Part shown: one piece after another, positions 1 to 9,319 of the stretch
Position numbering within the stretch: position 1 is the stretch's first letter
Layout: the number at the start of each line of letters is the position of its first letter
Assembly: GCA_009768925.2 (NCBI GenBank)
Contig: VHIT02000016.1
Span: 62,001 to 126,000 of the forward strand
DNA: 64,000 nucleotides
Origin: Cryptosporidium bovis
Taxonomy: Eukaryota; Apicomplexa; Conoidasida; Eucoccidiorida; Cryptosporidiidae
Direction of reading: 5' to 3'
Position numbers and translations under genes: made by a program
The notes under the pieces: model-generated
The model's database searches: none
What the model was told of the DNA's origin: nothing
The model's input: only the letters and a program-made list of their open reading frames with translations

Positions 1-898
1 CATGTAGGAAATTTGGATTTTTTAAAGCCAGTATGATTCTAATATAAGGTATTGCTTCTATTCTTTCTGTAATGAGCATATCATTCATTATCTCATTACC
101 AAGTTTATCTCGAACAACATAATATTTTGGATGCAAATTTACCCTAACCTCAGGTGTTTTTGAATTAGCTTTGTACACATATGTTAGTTGTGATACCCTA
201 AACACACGTTCTAACTCTGTATATAACCTTACTGGTCTTAAATTGAAATATGCATCCACTTTTGTGAGTACTTTAAATGAAGTAATTGGTTGAATTACAC
301 TACCATTGGTACAATCGAATAATTTTTTTGCAAGTGAAGGATTCTTATTGTCACCCCTCAGTACTAAACTTTGAGGTAATACCACACAATTCTCAATAAT
401 AGAATACTGTAATGTCGAAGATACAAACAAAATCCCATATACTAACGCCGAATTTGCTCCTTCTAAATTCAACCTCCAGTTCACATACACTACTTCGCTT
501 TTTCCTCCATCCACCACCTTTTTTGTTTCTGTGTTTATTTGTGGAACAGTTATAACTTTTCTAGCTGGATTATATTCACATTTCAAGAAGAAAAATTTTT
601 TTCTATCATCCCCTTTCAGAGCATTTTGATTATTACAATATTCAACCACTTTCGAGATACTATGAGCTTTCATTGCACCTATATTTTTTATTTCTTCCGC
701 AGAATGACCTGCACCCGAATCGGCTGCTTTTTTCGAGGCATCAGAAGATATTTTTGAACTGCCTTGGGAAATAGAGGGTGATTTTCTTCTCAAACTACTT
801 TTGTTTATTTTTAACTCTAATGCATCGGTTTTGATTAAAAACAAACAGAACCAATAAGTTGTAAATAAATTAATCCATATTAAAACATTTGTCCTCAT
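1..898 (-). CDS. Secreted protein of unknown function, 3' part beyond left edge
   Basis: Reading the minus strand from the ATG at 898-896 gives 299 codons with no stop before the window edge, so the C terminus lies outside. The N terminus has a short basic start (MRTNV) and then a hydrophobic stretch (LIWINLFTTYWFCLFLI) ending near a KTDA site, which is a credible signal peptide or anchor. After it comes a Ser/Lys-rich linker and then a more ordered region with scattered cysteines. I recognise no family. It is transcribed away from the secreted-protein gene at 1628, sharing a 729 bp intergenic region. It is easily missed because it is open to the edge. The reading frame is well supported; the function is unknown. 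Confidence 0.75.
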   Translation of the reverse strand, partial: MRTNVLIWINLFTTYWFCLFLIKTDALELKINKSSLRRKSPSISQGSSKISSDASKKAADSGAGHSAEEIKNIGAMKAHSISKVVEYCNNQNALKGDDRKKFFFLKCEYNPARKVITVPQINTETKKVVDGGKSEVVYVNWRLNLEGANSALVYGILFVSSTLQYSIIENCVVLPQSLVLRGDNKNPSLAKKLFDCTNGSVIQPITSFKVLTKVDAYFNLRPVRLYTELERVFRVSQLTYVYKANSKTPEVRVNLHPKYYVVRDKLGNEIMNDMLITERIEAIPYIRIILALKNPNFLH

Positions 899-1627
899 CC
901 TTTATTCCCCCTCCCAAAAAGTCACTTAAAAAAGATGCTCCCTCGCAGTCTTTTCTTAATATAAATCACTATTCTAATCAGCAATTAAGTAGTTTTAGTT
1001 AAAATACGGTTCTGACTTGGTGCAATAACCACTATTTTCCACTCCATTAATTTGTTAACCATTACAAAAGAATAATGCGTGCGCAAAGATCAAATGAATG
1101 TGTGTATATCACACTAACATAAACAAAAATTATTACCTTGATTTTACTACTTCTATATAAATGGCAGCACTTAATTATTAATTCATCTATTCTAATCTCG
1201 TGTTTTCCACCCCACTTATTGCGACACAACCAGTTATCCAACTTGAAGAATAATTATTCAAAAAGATCCCATATAGGCGCGCATATAATTACTAGATCAA
1301 ATACAAAATTACTCGTGAGACTCATATTTTAATTATGTAGTGTAAAATGTTAAAATTAGGATATTGGGACCGTTTAATGATTTATTCCATATTGTAACTC
1401 TCCATACTTTCCTATTCTTCCATTATTGTTATTTTATTTTTAGTTATTTATATCTCTGTATGACCGCCAAAATCAATTTGTGACTTACGGTACACACTGT
1501 GCACACCGATATTCCTGATTAATTTGTTTATTAAATTTAGTGTGTAAGTAAATTAGTATTAATAAAAACTAATGTAAATATTCGTTGTTAAAATGTTAGA
1601 TTCTAATTTATATTAAAGTTCTTTATA
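899..1627. promoter_or_regulatory. Divergent intergenic region between two secreted-protein genes
   Basis: No gene is seen here. Short ORFs inside are AT-rich and look like chance. It contains CCGCCAA at 1464-1470 (minus-strand TTGGCGG, an E2F-like core) and a near-palindromic block, GTACACACTGTGCACAC, at about 1490-1506. Its ACACTGTG core recurs upstream of the next secreted-protein gene near 3067-3076. Confidence 0.4.
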
Positions 1628-2929
1628 ATGTTCATGTTATTATTTGCAATAAATACTTTACTCATCTGTTCAAAGGTTGCTAATGGAGCCTATACTGATC
1701 ATATAAGTAATATAAATAGTGAAGTTAGTAGAAGTGAAGATGCTCTTCATAATTATAATGAATTAGATATTTTAAATTTATTTAAAGATGATTCTGTGGC
1801 GTTTTCAGATGAATCAGTTCCTGAATTTCAACAGGAACAATCTGCAAGCTATGAAGCCAATAAAGTTCGTAAACACGACATTATTGGTGAATTAATTGAT
1901 GATAAAAGTGAAATATATAAACCTTCCACTAAACTAAATGATTATATCGATTCCGAATATTCTGAAAGTAGAACAACTGAAAAGAGTAGAAAAATTCAAA
2001 ACCCATTTTCAATTAAAAAAATTTTAGCAGAATACAAAAAGGATGAGATTAAGTTAATAAATGAATTCCACCTTGCGTTTGCGCTTTTGATAAGAAAGGG
2101 ATTGAAGAAGTACTTTTTTAGGAAGTACAAACCAAGTAATATTAGATTGATGTTTGCAAAGAAATATTCACAGCTGTTTGGTGGTAGTACTAGTTCTGCG
2201 CTGCTTAAACTCAGAGATTTTGAAAGAAAACTTAGCCTCAAACACTCTGCAGCTAGAAAACTCTTTTCAAGTCAGCTTAAAATTTTGGAGTTTGCGTTGA
2301 AATCATATAAAGCAAATATTCATTTGGCTGAGAAATGGAGAAATCAACCCACATACGTAAATGAACCAATACTTGTTATAAACAAGGTTTCTTATGATAA
2401 AATCCGTTCATTATGTAAAAAAAAAAAAGGTATTGACATCATTTTAATTACAGCTTCCCCCGAGAATATTCCAAAAAAATTTGGCACACCCGATATAAAC
2501 GAAAGTTATCTGAACATTCCAAAGCTATCTAATATAATACAATCAATACAGAATTCCTTTAATGGTATAGATGATGAGATTACTCCAACTTTTGGGACTA
2601 CCGAGTGTAAATGGAGACATTCAAGAAGTAAATCTAAAAGTATCAGAAGTAGGCTTCTCTGTTTCCATAAGAAGAAAAGCCAATTTTTCCACATGCATTT
2701 TTATGATGTCAAAAATGTGTTCATTTTTTCAAAATTAATAAAGAGCACATTAAGACATAAACCTAATATAGACACTTTACCAACCAGACCTTTATTTTTG
2801 ATACCCGTTTTGCTAGGAATTCCAGAAATAAATCAAAAAGGTACTATAATAGGATTAAATTCAATCAAAATCAGAAAAAATTCCAAGAAAAATAAGAAAA
2901 GAAAAAGCAAAAAAAAAAGAAGAAAATAA
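1628..2929 (+). CDS. Secreted Lys-rich protein, unknown family
   Basis: 433 aa from an ATG. Residues 1-21 (MFMLLFAINTLLICSKVANG) form a signal peptide. An acidic N-terminal third (about 22-120) is followed by a basic, helix-prone part: a Lys/Arg/Leu-rich segment around 125-250. The last 15-20 residues are almost pure Lys/Arg/Ser. There is no second membrane segment, so it is probably secreted or stored in a secretory organelle. I do not recognise the fold. It is the first of two co-directional secreted or membrane protein genes (next at 3247), each with its own upstream region. Protein-coding status is likely; function is unknown. Confidence 0.75.
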   Translation: MFMLLFAINTLLICSKVANGAYTDHISNINSEVSRSEDALHNYNELDILNLFKDDSVAFSDESVPEFQQEQSASYEANKVRKHDIIGELIDDKSEIYKPSTKLNDYIDSEYSESRTTEKSRKIQNPFSIKKILAEYKKDEIKLINEFHLAFALLIRKGLKKYFFRKYKPSNIRLMFAKKYSQLFGGSTSSALLKLRDFERKLSLKHSAARKLFSSQLKILEFALKSYKANIHLAEKWRNQPTYVNEPILVINKVSYDKIRSLCKKKKGIDIILITASPENIPKKFGTPDINESYLNIPKLSNIIQSIQNSFNGIDDEITPTFGTTECKWRHSRSKSKSIRSRLLCFHKKKSQFFHMHFYDVKNVFIFSKLIKSTLRHKPNIDTLPTRPLFLIPVLLGIPEINQKGTIIGLNSIKIRKNSKKNKKRKSKKKRRK

Positions 2930-3246
2930 TATTTATTGATATACACTACTCCGTTATAATTTAACTAGAATAAAATCTGTTTTAGTGTTGTTTTTATTTT
3001 AAATTCTATATTTATAAAATATGTATACATTTAATTGTGTGTAATTGAATTTCATTTATTTTAAGGTGTACACTGTGAGAAAAGAATTAGTGTGCTTAAA
3101 AATAGCAGTAAACTAATTATAAAATTGAACAAATATATGGTGAGACATAAGTAATAAAGTGTTAATGCAGAAGAATATTAAAAAATAGCATCTTAAATAA
3201 TTCATTGATGTGCGTCATTTAAAATTAAAAACAAGTAAACCTTGTT
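2930..3246. promoter_or_regulatory. Intergenic region upstream of membrane protein gene
   Basis: It holds the 3' flank of the preceding gene and the putative promoter of the gene at 3247. The only notable sequence is GGTGTACACTGTG at about 3065-3077, sharing ACACTGTG with the block near 1494-1501. Confidence 0.3.
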
Positions 3247-5355
3247 ATGTTTTTAACGAAAGTTTGGCTTCGAATTACAATCACTTTAATATTACATAAA
3301 TTTATAACATGCAATGAAAATGAGGTGTTTGAGAGTATCTTAAATTCATATGTTGCTTCTTATGAGGATAAATTTTATCCATGTATACCACAAATAATAA
3401 GAATATTTGGTAGAAAGAAATTAATAACGAACTATTTCAACATAACTGAGACATCAATAGAAGAATTACAACTAAAACACTCAATTTTAGATGAATGCAA
3501 AAGTAGTTTGGAAAAAACAAAGGAATTTTCAGAAGATAAGACTGAATTTTTCATAAAAAAGAATGAAATAAAAACCATCAAAAATTCAAAAATTGAAGAC
3601 TTTAACAACTTTCTGGACGAATTATATTATCTTTATAATGAATTTGGTTTGGAAAAAATACTTAGTATTTGTAAAGAGGTAAATCAAATTGGAACAAAGT
3701 TAGAAGAATATGTAAAAAACAATGGAATGAACATTAACGCTAGAAAACTAGAGAAAATGTGGAACAAGCTAATGGATTATATTGATAATTCAGAAGGTTA
3801 CACTGAATTGTTAATAAAATTAAAGCGAGAAATACAATCAAGTATACTAAATCACTTTATTGTTAATGAAAAAAACAATTTTTTGAATATTGGCTCTAAA
3901 AACTTCAGTATGGAATTCAATACTTCTTTCTGGAAGGAACACATAAAATATTGGGAATTAATCAAATATTTTAACGAATACAGCAATTTACAGTTAGTTG
4001 TCATTTATAACCTTAATTTGATAAGAACAAAATTATTGTTATTGGTTTGGACAAAAAGAATAGAAGATATAATTCTAAAGATTTATGAATTAGCCAAAAA
4101 CACAAAAATTTATAAATTATCACTTACATCATTGGAACATTTGTTTAAAGTAAAGGACAGGATTGATAACTTTCTCTATAATGAGTTATTCTACGATAAG
4201 CTGCAAGAAATATATCGTAGATTACTTTTGGATATAACATCTTGGATTAATTGGGGATTTTTAGTGGATGATTTACAATTTTTATATACTCATTTATTAG
4301 AAAGTGGTTTTGAAATGAGGAAATTATTAATAAATTATTCAAATTCTTTGAACATGTATTACGGTACTGAATTGGGAAAACAAATACATAATAAACACAA
4401 CCTTAGTCACCAGAAAACTAAAATAATCAAATATTTAAGTTGGTGGAAGTCAAATAATAATTACGAGGCAAATAAATTTATTAAGAATGCATTCTATACT
4501 AAAAACGGACCGGAAATTTGGAATTCATTAAATGCGTACAATATCGATAGTACAAATAAAACAAATATTGTAGAAAATACAGATAATATAGTTGTTGAAT
4601 CTAAGGATGGCAATCATTTTTACACTTCAGAAATTGTAAGTGATGTTTTTTCAGAATTGGAGATAGAATTAAGAAAAAATGATGATTTATTTAGTAAATA
4701 TGAAATTTTTGTTAGCTCGATAGATAAGATTAAAGATGATTTTCAGTTGTTTTGTGATCAATCGAATATCTTTATTTTGGAGCTTCGGTTAGCCAAATTA
4801 AATTGCAAGTTATTATCATCAATTACAATTCAAGCTGGGAATTCGCTTTATGAAATCATTTCAAATTCAATATTGGGTATATCTAACAGTCATAAAAACG
4901 ATAATAAATTGCAAAATACAAGACTTGCTGAATTAATTAGAGATATTGAATCCGTTAAGGACTCGATAGATAAAATAAGGGACGTAGAAGAAGACTCTGG
5001 AACAACGGATATTTTTGGTGAGACAATCTCTGACGAGGATTTTATATATGTTCCTGGGACAATAGGAAATTCAAAGCCAAACAGGGCAAGTAGTTCGGGA
5101 TTAATAGCGCGTATCTCGGTAATAATTAGCATGCTACTTTTGGCAATAATCTTATACTTGTTCAAAATAGGATTCTTCTCTAGAAGATACATAGATCCGG
5201 AGGAGGAATTAGAGTATAACGAAAGATATTGTTCGAGAGCATCTCTAGAAAAGTTAGAATTTGAGTCAAGCAATGAAGACAAACACTCAATACTCGAAAG
5301 AAAGCCCTATAAATTCGACAGAAAATCGGGTAACATTATTTTAAAAATAAAATAA
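3247..5355 (+). CDS. Type I membrane protein, helical ectodomain, unknown family
   Basis: 702 aa from an ATG. A signal peptide is predicted at residues 1-22 (hydrophobic ITITLILHKFITC, cleavage before NENEV). The long ectodomain (about 25-615) is rich in Leu, Ile, Lys, Glu and Asn and looks almost entirely alpha-helical or coiled-coil, with few cysteines. A single membrane segment near residues 618-640 (ISVIISMLLLAIILYLF) is followed by a cytosolic tail of about 60 residues, first acidic (DPEEELEYNE) and then basic. The arrangement suits a surface or secretory-organelle protein. I do not recognise the family. The same upstream ACACTGTG sequence as the neighbouring secreted gene may mean shared timing (inference). 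Confidence 0.75.
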   Translation: MFLTKVWLRITITLILHKFITCNENEVFESILNSYVASYEDKFYPCIPQIIRIFGRKKLITNYFNITETSIEELQLKHSILDECKSSLEKTKEFSEDKTEFFIKKNEIKTIKNSKIEDFNNFLDELYYLYNEFGLEKILSICKEVNQIGTKLEEYVKNNGMNINARKLEKMWNKLMDYIDNSEGYTELLIKLKREIQSSILNHFIVNEKNNFLNIGSKNFSMEFNTSFWKEHIKYWELIKYFNEYSNLQLVVIYNLNLIRTKLLLLVWTKRIEDIILKIYELAKNTKIYKLSLTSLEHLFKVKDRIDNFLYNELFYDKLQEIYRRLLLDITSWINWGFLVDDLQFLYTHLLESGFEMRKLLINYSNSLNMYYGTELGKQIHNKHNLSHQKTKIIKYLSWWKSNNNYEANKFIKNAFYTKNGPEIWNSLNAYNIDSTNKTNIVENTDNIVVESKDGNHFYTSEIVSDVFSELEIELRKNDDLFSKYEIFVSSIDKIKDDFQLFCDQSNIFILELRLAKLNCKLLSSITIQAGNSLYEIISNSILGISNSHKNDNKLQNTRLAELIRDIESVKDSIDKIRDVEEDSGTTDIFGETISDEDFIYVPGTIGNSKPNRASSSGLIARISVIISMLLLAIILYLFKIGFFSRRYIDPEEELEYNERYCSRASLEKLEFESSNEDKHSILERKPYKFDRKSGNIILKIK

Positions 5356-5741
5356 CTATTTAAGTTAAATTTAGTTTTTTTTAATAAAAATTGTTTTAAC
5401 TCTAGTGAAAAATCCCGAACTAAAATCTAGGTCTTATAGATGTAAAATGCGTTATTTGACCAGCACAAGTAGTTTGTTTTAAATAGATAAATACAAATAC
5501 TCATGTTTACCAAATAACAACCTGAATATGTCTTACTTGAGTACTAACATAAGTTACTTCGGCTCTCAATACTCGATATAATTAAACAAGGAATTTAGAA
5601 AACAAGGCGCTCGAATGGACAAATGCGTTTGTGGGGGGAATGTGGTGAACTATTATTGAATTAACATGCGACGAAAAGCGAGAAAAATAACTTCTAGTTG
5701 TATGGGGACATGGGGAATACAATTAAATTAATAGAGCGAAG
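5356..5741. other. Intergenic region, nothing recognised
   Basis: 386 bp between two plus-strand genes. I see no RNA gene, repeat or clear promoter motif. Confidence 0.3.
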
Positions 5742-8700
5742 ATGGATGTTATAGAAGCTGGCGATATAGTTGAAAGGCCATCTCCTGAGATCTTTCGCTC
5801 GAGCAGATGTTTCTCGGAGTCTGAGATTAAATTGATAGGTCAGATAAAACGTAATTTTCTGGACACAATAGGGTACATGGAATTCAGAAAGTTCAGTAGA
5901 AAACATCAAGGAGTTTTTAGAGATGTCGCGAGAGGTTGGACACTTGCATTTCTTCTACTTTACAGCTTCTTCTCAAATATTTTATTTTTTTCAACTTGTC
6001 CTAACTTGGGTGATATTGCAGATAGCGGTTCCTTCAACAAAGGCAGTAATTTGACAATACTCTGTGTGGAGATCTGTTTTTTGGTAATCACGTCTTTCTG
6101 GTTAATAGTAACTCAATTTCAGACTGGAGTTGTTTATTCATTTAGACTTAGTGTATTTTTTACAGGATTTTCCTTTTTGATTTTCATTTTGAGAACAACT
6201 TTGAGGACTCAAAATTTCCAGTTTATTTTTCAGAAGTGTGACTACAAATCATGGAATGGTGACATTGTTGTGTATGATTTCATTCCATTAATTTATCTTT
6301 CGCTTCAGTTCCTCATTGCACTAGTTTCATCCGTTTATTCTAGAATGAGACCTATTATTGCAGTTTTCTATTTCAAGCATCCTTGGTTTTTGAAATCATG
6401 GAAGTTTGTAAATGTTGAACCGGTAGAATTAAAGCTCTTATCATTTGGGAAAAGGTCAGATATGAACAGGCAGTTTCAAGGAAGTGAGTCTCCCAAGTCT
6501 CCAGAAGGAAATAATTCGAAGGATCCTGTTGGTAATGAATCAAATCTCGACGCAAGGATGTTTTGGAAGGTGGATGAAAATAATCAAAACATTAGACTTG
6601 CATCTGGATACTTTATTGAGATAAAAAGATTTAGCGTAAGAAGATATTTGAAAAAATTTAATCCATTTAGGCTCGATTTATTATTGACATTTAGAACAAG
6701 AAAGGATAGAGCAAGAAGGCCAAATTCTTTAGAAAACCATGGATATAGCATTACAAGTTGGTATTTAGGTGAGGTTAATGAAGAGGGAAGGCCACATGGA
6801 TTTGGAAGATGGAGAGAAGACGATTATCACGGGGAAATACTCGTAGGATTTTGGAGAAACGGGCATCCTATCGGACCATTTAAAACAAGAGAATGTAGGT
6901 CTGGAAGCGGTTTTATTTGCCTTAAATTAGGATTTTGTCGCACTGAAGTAAATACGTCACCGAATATATATGGGTATGCAGACATTGAATGCAGTGTTTC
7001 TGGTCAATTTTTCAGAGGATTTCCAATATGCCACATTTATCCAGCCCCAACCACAGGAGTCCAAAGAAGTCCTTCTATTTTTGCAAGAATAGGAGCTAAA
7101 GGAAAGGCCGCTATTAATGACACTACTCAATTGAGTAAAGATGTTATTGGTGCAGTCTTTGGAAAAAGAAAATTGCCTTTTCTATCGGGTAAGAAAGACA
7201 AAGATTCAAAAAATAAAGATGGATTAAATGACAAGAATAATTGTGATAAAGATATTAAATTGGTAAGTGAGAACAATGAAACGGTTTCTGAGGACAAGAA
7301 CCTTGAGGTTGAAATACCCCGGGTGAAAAAACGAAATGACTCAGTCATTAATAACATAAGGAATGAATTATCTAACATTGAAGATAGTAGTAGGGCGGAT
7401 AGTGATGTGGGCCAACAAAGAGGCTTTTATGTCATTAGAAAGGTTCGCCAGAAACTGAAAAGGAATCAGAATAAACAAGAGAGAGAGCGTGACGTATCTT
7501 TATTGTGGCTATTTCAAAATTTGTCTCCTCACCTTCCTATGTTCACAATTCATCCAAAAAATGAGATCACAATTTTAGTTGACCCGGAAAGGGGTCTTTA
7601 TATTGCTGGTTATTTCCCTGTTTCGGAAGTATTACAATATACAAAACAAACAGGTGCTAAAGTTGCTTTAAGTGAAGAATATCCGGATAATTTTCTGAAT
7701 GAAAATAGTCTCAAGAGTCAGGTATTTAGTCCGAAGGAATCAGTAAGTGGATTGATACCATATAGTAGTTCATTTTCAAGTTCTTCGGTAGTTAGGGCTT
7801 CTCAATATCCATTGAATAGACAAGATAATAGGTATTTGGAGTCTGTTGAGGTTAGAGTCGTTGATAGATACAGGAATGATGTTCATCTTGGAGGTAGCAA
7901 TGAGCAAACCAGTCAAGGAGTTGATACTATATATTATCCGGAGCTTGAGGTAAAGAATTGGGTACACAGTGATGGTTTACATGCTGCTGAAGCTCTTATT
8001 TTCATTCATGGATATAACAATACTATTGTAGATGCACTCAGACAAGTTGGACAAATGATTGCCTTTGGAAATTTCCCAGCTTACATCAAACCGATGGTCT
8101 TCTCGTGGCCATCTGGGAACTCTTTTCTGGAATATTTTATTGCAAGAAAAAATGCAGAAAGTCCGTTAACACATGATTCACTATGTCAACTAATAATTGG
8201 TTTAAGAAATAGGGGAATACGTCATGTCCACATTATGACACATTCAATGGGAACGCGTCTGTTTATTCAGTCCTTCCCAAAATTGCTGTCAGAAAATCTT
8301 CTAGAGCGTTGTGAATATCATGACCACAGATCAAGCATTTTACCTAACAATTATTATGAAATGAACCATTCAGAAGGTCAGTTAGGAGGTAGTCCTGTTC
8401 AAATGATCAATGAAAAGGTTCAAATAGTATCAATGACATTTTTGAACCCAGATTACTATTTAGATGATTTCATAAACAAGGCTTTTCCGATGTTAAGACA
8501 ATACTGTAATTTAATAACAATGTATGGAGATAGTCAGGATGGGGCACTTAAATGGAGTGAAATAATACAGGGGAGGAAGTCACTGGGATGCAATGTTTTT
8601 GGGTTACATTACAATCCTGCAAGTGAAACTGAAAGAGTAAAAACTCAAATTAACGAGTTTGACAAATACAATAGTTCCGATATAGAACTTGTAAATATAG

Positions 8701-9122
8701 AAAACAGAGACAGGTTCGAATTGAACAGGATATATACAAGACAAGAGAATGCATTGTCACTTATTTATCCCTCTAGAGTGATAATAAGTGGGTACAATTC
8801 CCAAAGCCCCAGACAATGCTCACCTCATGCAAGCAATTCCGGAATTTTGGATTCTTCAAGTCCGTATGCAAACAAAAAAACTCCTGAACAAAGATTCAGT
8901 TACTTGGATATGGATGTGATAGATCAGAGCTTTATTGAACAGAATGTTGGTTCCATGCGCCACAACAATTGGAATCTAAATAGGGAAGTTATCGAGGATT
9001 TGAGAGAATTAGTGGTAAGTAGAAAAAGAGCTTATCAAAGGTCTACAAGACTGGACAAACGGGAGGGTAATGTATGGGTTTATAGACTTGCTCCTTCCTG
9101 TGTAACATCCATTTTTGACTGA
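5742..9122 (+). CDS. Four-TM protein with MORN-like motif and DUF900-type alpha/beta hydrolase domain
   Basis: 1126 aa from an ATG. The N-terminal part has about four membrane segments (roughly residues 66-84, 105-125, 130-150, 180-200). At about 341-375 lies a MORN-like stretch (YLGEVNEEGRPHGFGRW, then a second Gly/Trp-rich turn). A low-complexity Lys/Asp/Asn linker follows at about 470-530. The C-terminal half is an alpha/beta hydrolase of DUF900 (PF05990) type: IFIHGYNN near 752 is the oxyanion-strand motif, FSWPSG follows, and THSMG near 834 carries the nucleophile Ser in a G/T-x-S-x-G elbow. A downstream Asp (MYGDS) and His (FGLHYNP) could complete a triad. It is probably a membrane-anchored serine hydrolase with unknown substrate. 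The domain fusion is the odd point. Confidence 0.8.
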   Translation: MDVIEAGDIVERPSPEIFRSSRCFSESEIKLIGQIKRNFLDTIGYMEFRKFSRKHQGVFRDVARGWTLAFLLLYSFFSNILFFSTCPNLGDIADSGSFNKGSNLTILCVEICFLVITSFWLIVTQFQTGVVYSFRLSVFFTGFSFLIFILRTTLRTQNFQFIFQKCDYKSWNGDIVVYDFIPLIYLSLQFLIALVSSVYSRMRPIIAVFYFKHPWFLKSWKFVNVEPVELKLLSFGKRSDMNRQFQGSESPKSPEGNNSKDPVGNESNLDARMFWKVDENNQNIRLASGYFIEIKRFSVRRYLKKFNPFRLDLLLTFRTRKDRARRPNSLENHGYSITSWYLGEVNEEGRPHGFGRWREDDYHGEILVGFWRNGHPIGPFKTRECRSGSGFICLKLGFCRTEVNTSPNIYGYADIECSVSGQFFRGFPICHIYPAPTTGVQRSPSIFARIGAKGKAAINDTTQLSKDVIGAVFGKRKLPFLSGKKDKDSKNKDGLNDKNNCDKDIKLVSENNETVSEDKNLEVEIPRVKKRNDSVINNIRNELSNIEDSSRADSDVGQQRGFYVIRKVRQKLKRNQNKQERERDVSLLWLFQNLSPHLPMFTIHPKNEITILVDPERGLYIAGYFPVSEVLQYTKQTGAKVALSEEYPDNFLNENSLKSQVFSPKESVSGLIPYSSSFSSSSVVRASQYPLNRQDNRYLESVEVRVVDRYRNDVHLGGSNEQTSQGVDTIYYPELEVKNWVHSDGLHAAEALIFIHGYNNTIVDALRQVGQMIAFGNFPAYIKPMVFSWPSGNSFLEYFIARKNAESPLTHDSLCQLIIGLRNRGIRHVHIMTHSMGTRLFIQSFPKLLSENLLERCEYHDHRSSILPNNYYEMNHSEGQLGGSPVQMINEKVQIVSMTFLNPDYYLDDFINKAFPMLRQYCNLITMYGDSQDGALKWSEIIQGRKSLGCNVFGLHYNPASETERVKTQINEFDKYNSSDIELVNIENRDRFELNRIYTRQENALSLIYPSRVIISGYNSQSPRQCSPHASNSGILDSSSPYANKKTPEQRFSYLDMDVIDQSFIEQNVGSMRHNNWNLNREVIEDLRELVVSRKRAYQRSTRLDKREGNVWVYRLAPSCVTSIFD

Positions 9123-9292
9123 AATATTTTTTAAATTATGAAACACGATTGTCCTGTCAATATTATCTACAAAAATGATGATTAGTTTTAATCTATGAGT
9201 TATTTGTTTTTACTTTTATTTTCATTTCTTTAATATTAGTTTGTTTCTTTTTTGCAATTCTTGGGGATCTATAAATTTATTGATCTATTTCC

Positions 9293-9301
9293 TTGGCGCC
9301 A
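9293..9301 (+). promoter_or_regulatory. E2F-like palindromic element TTGGCGCCA
   Basis: A perfect TTGGCGCCA lies about 20 bp upstream of the chosen ATG (9320) of the large secreted-protein gene. The core matches the E2F/DP-type motif reported as enriched upstream of Cryptosporidium genes. Its role here is inferred. Confidence 0.4.
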
Positions 9302-9319
9302 GCGATCAAAAGAAAAAAC

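Noticed and set aside
539-757. 72-codon plus-strand ORF
   Set aside because: Antisense to the better-supported minus-strand secreted gene that is open to the left edge; composition is Phe/Ile/Cys-rich as expected for a shadow.
1138-1332. 64-codon plus-strand ORF in the divergent spacer
   Set aside because: Short, starts at a non-ATG codon, has no recognisable features and lies in plain AT-rich spacer.
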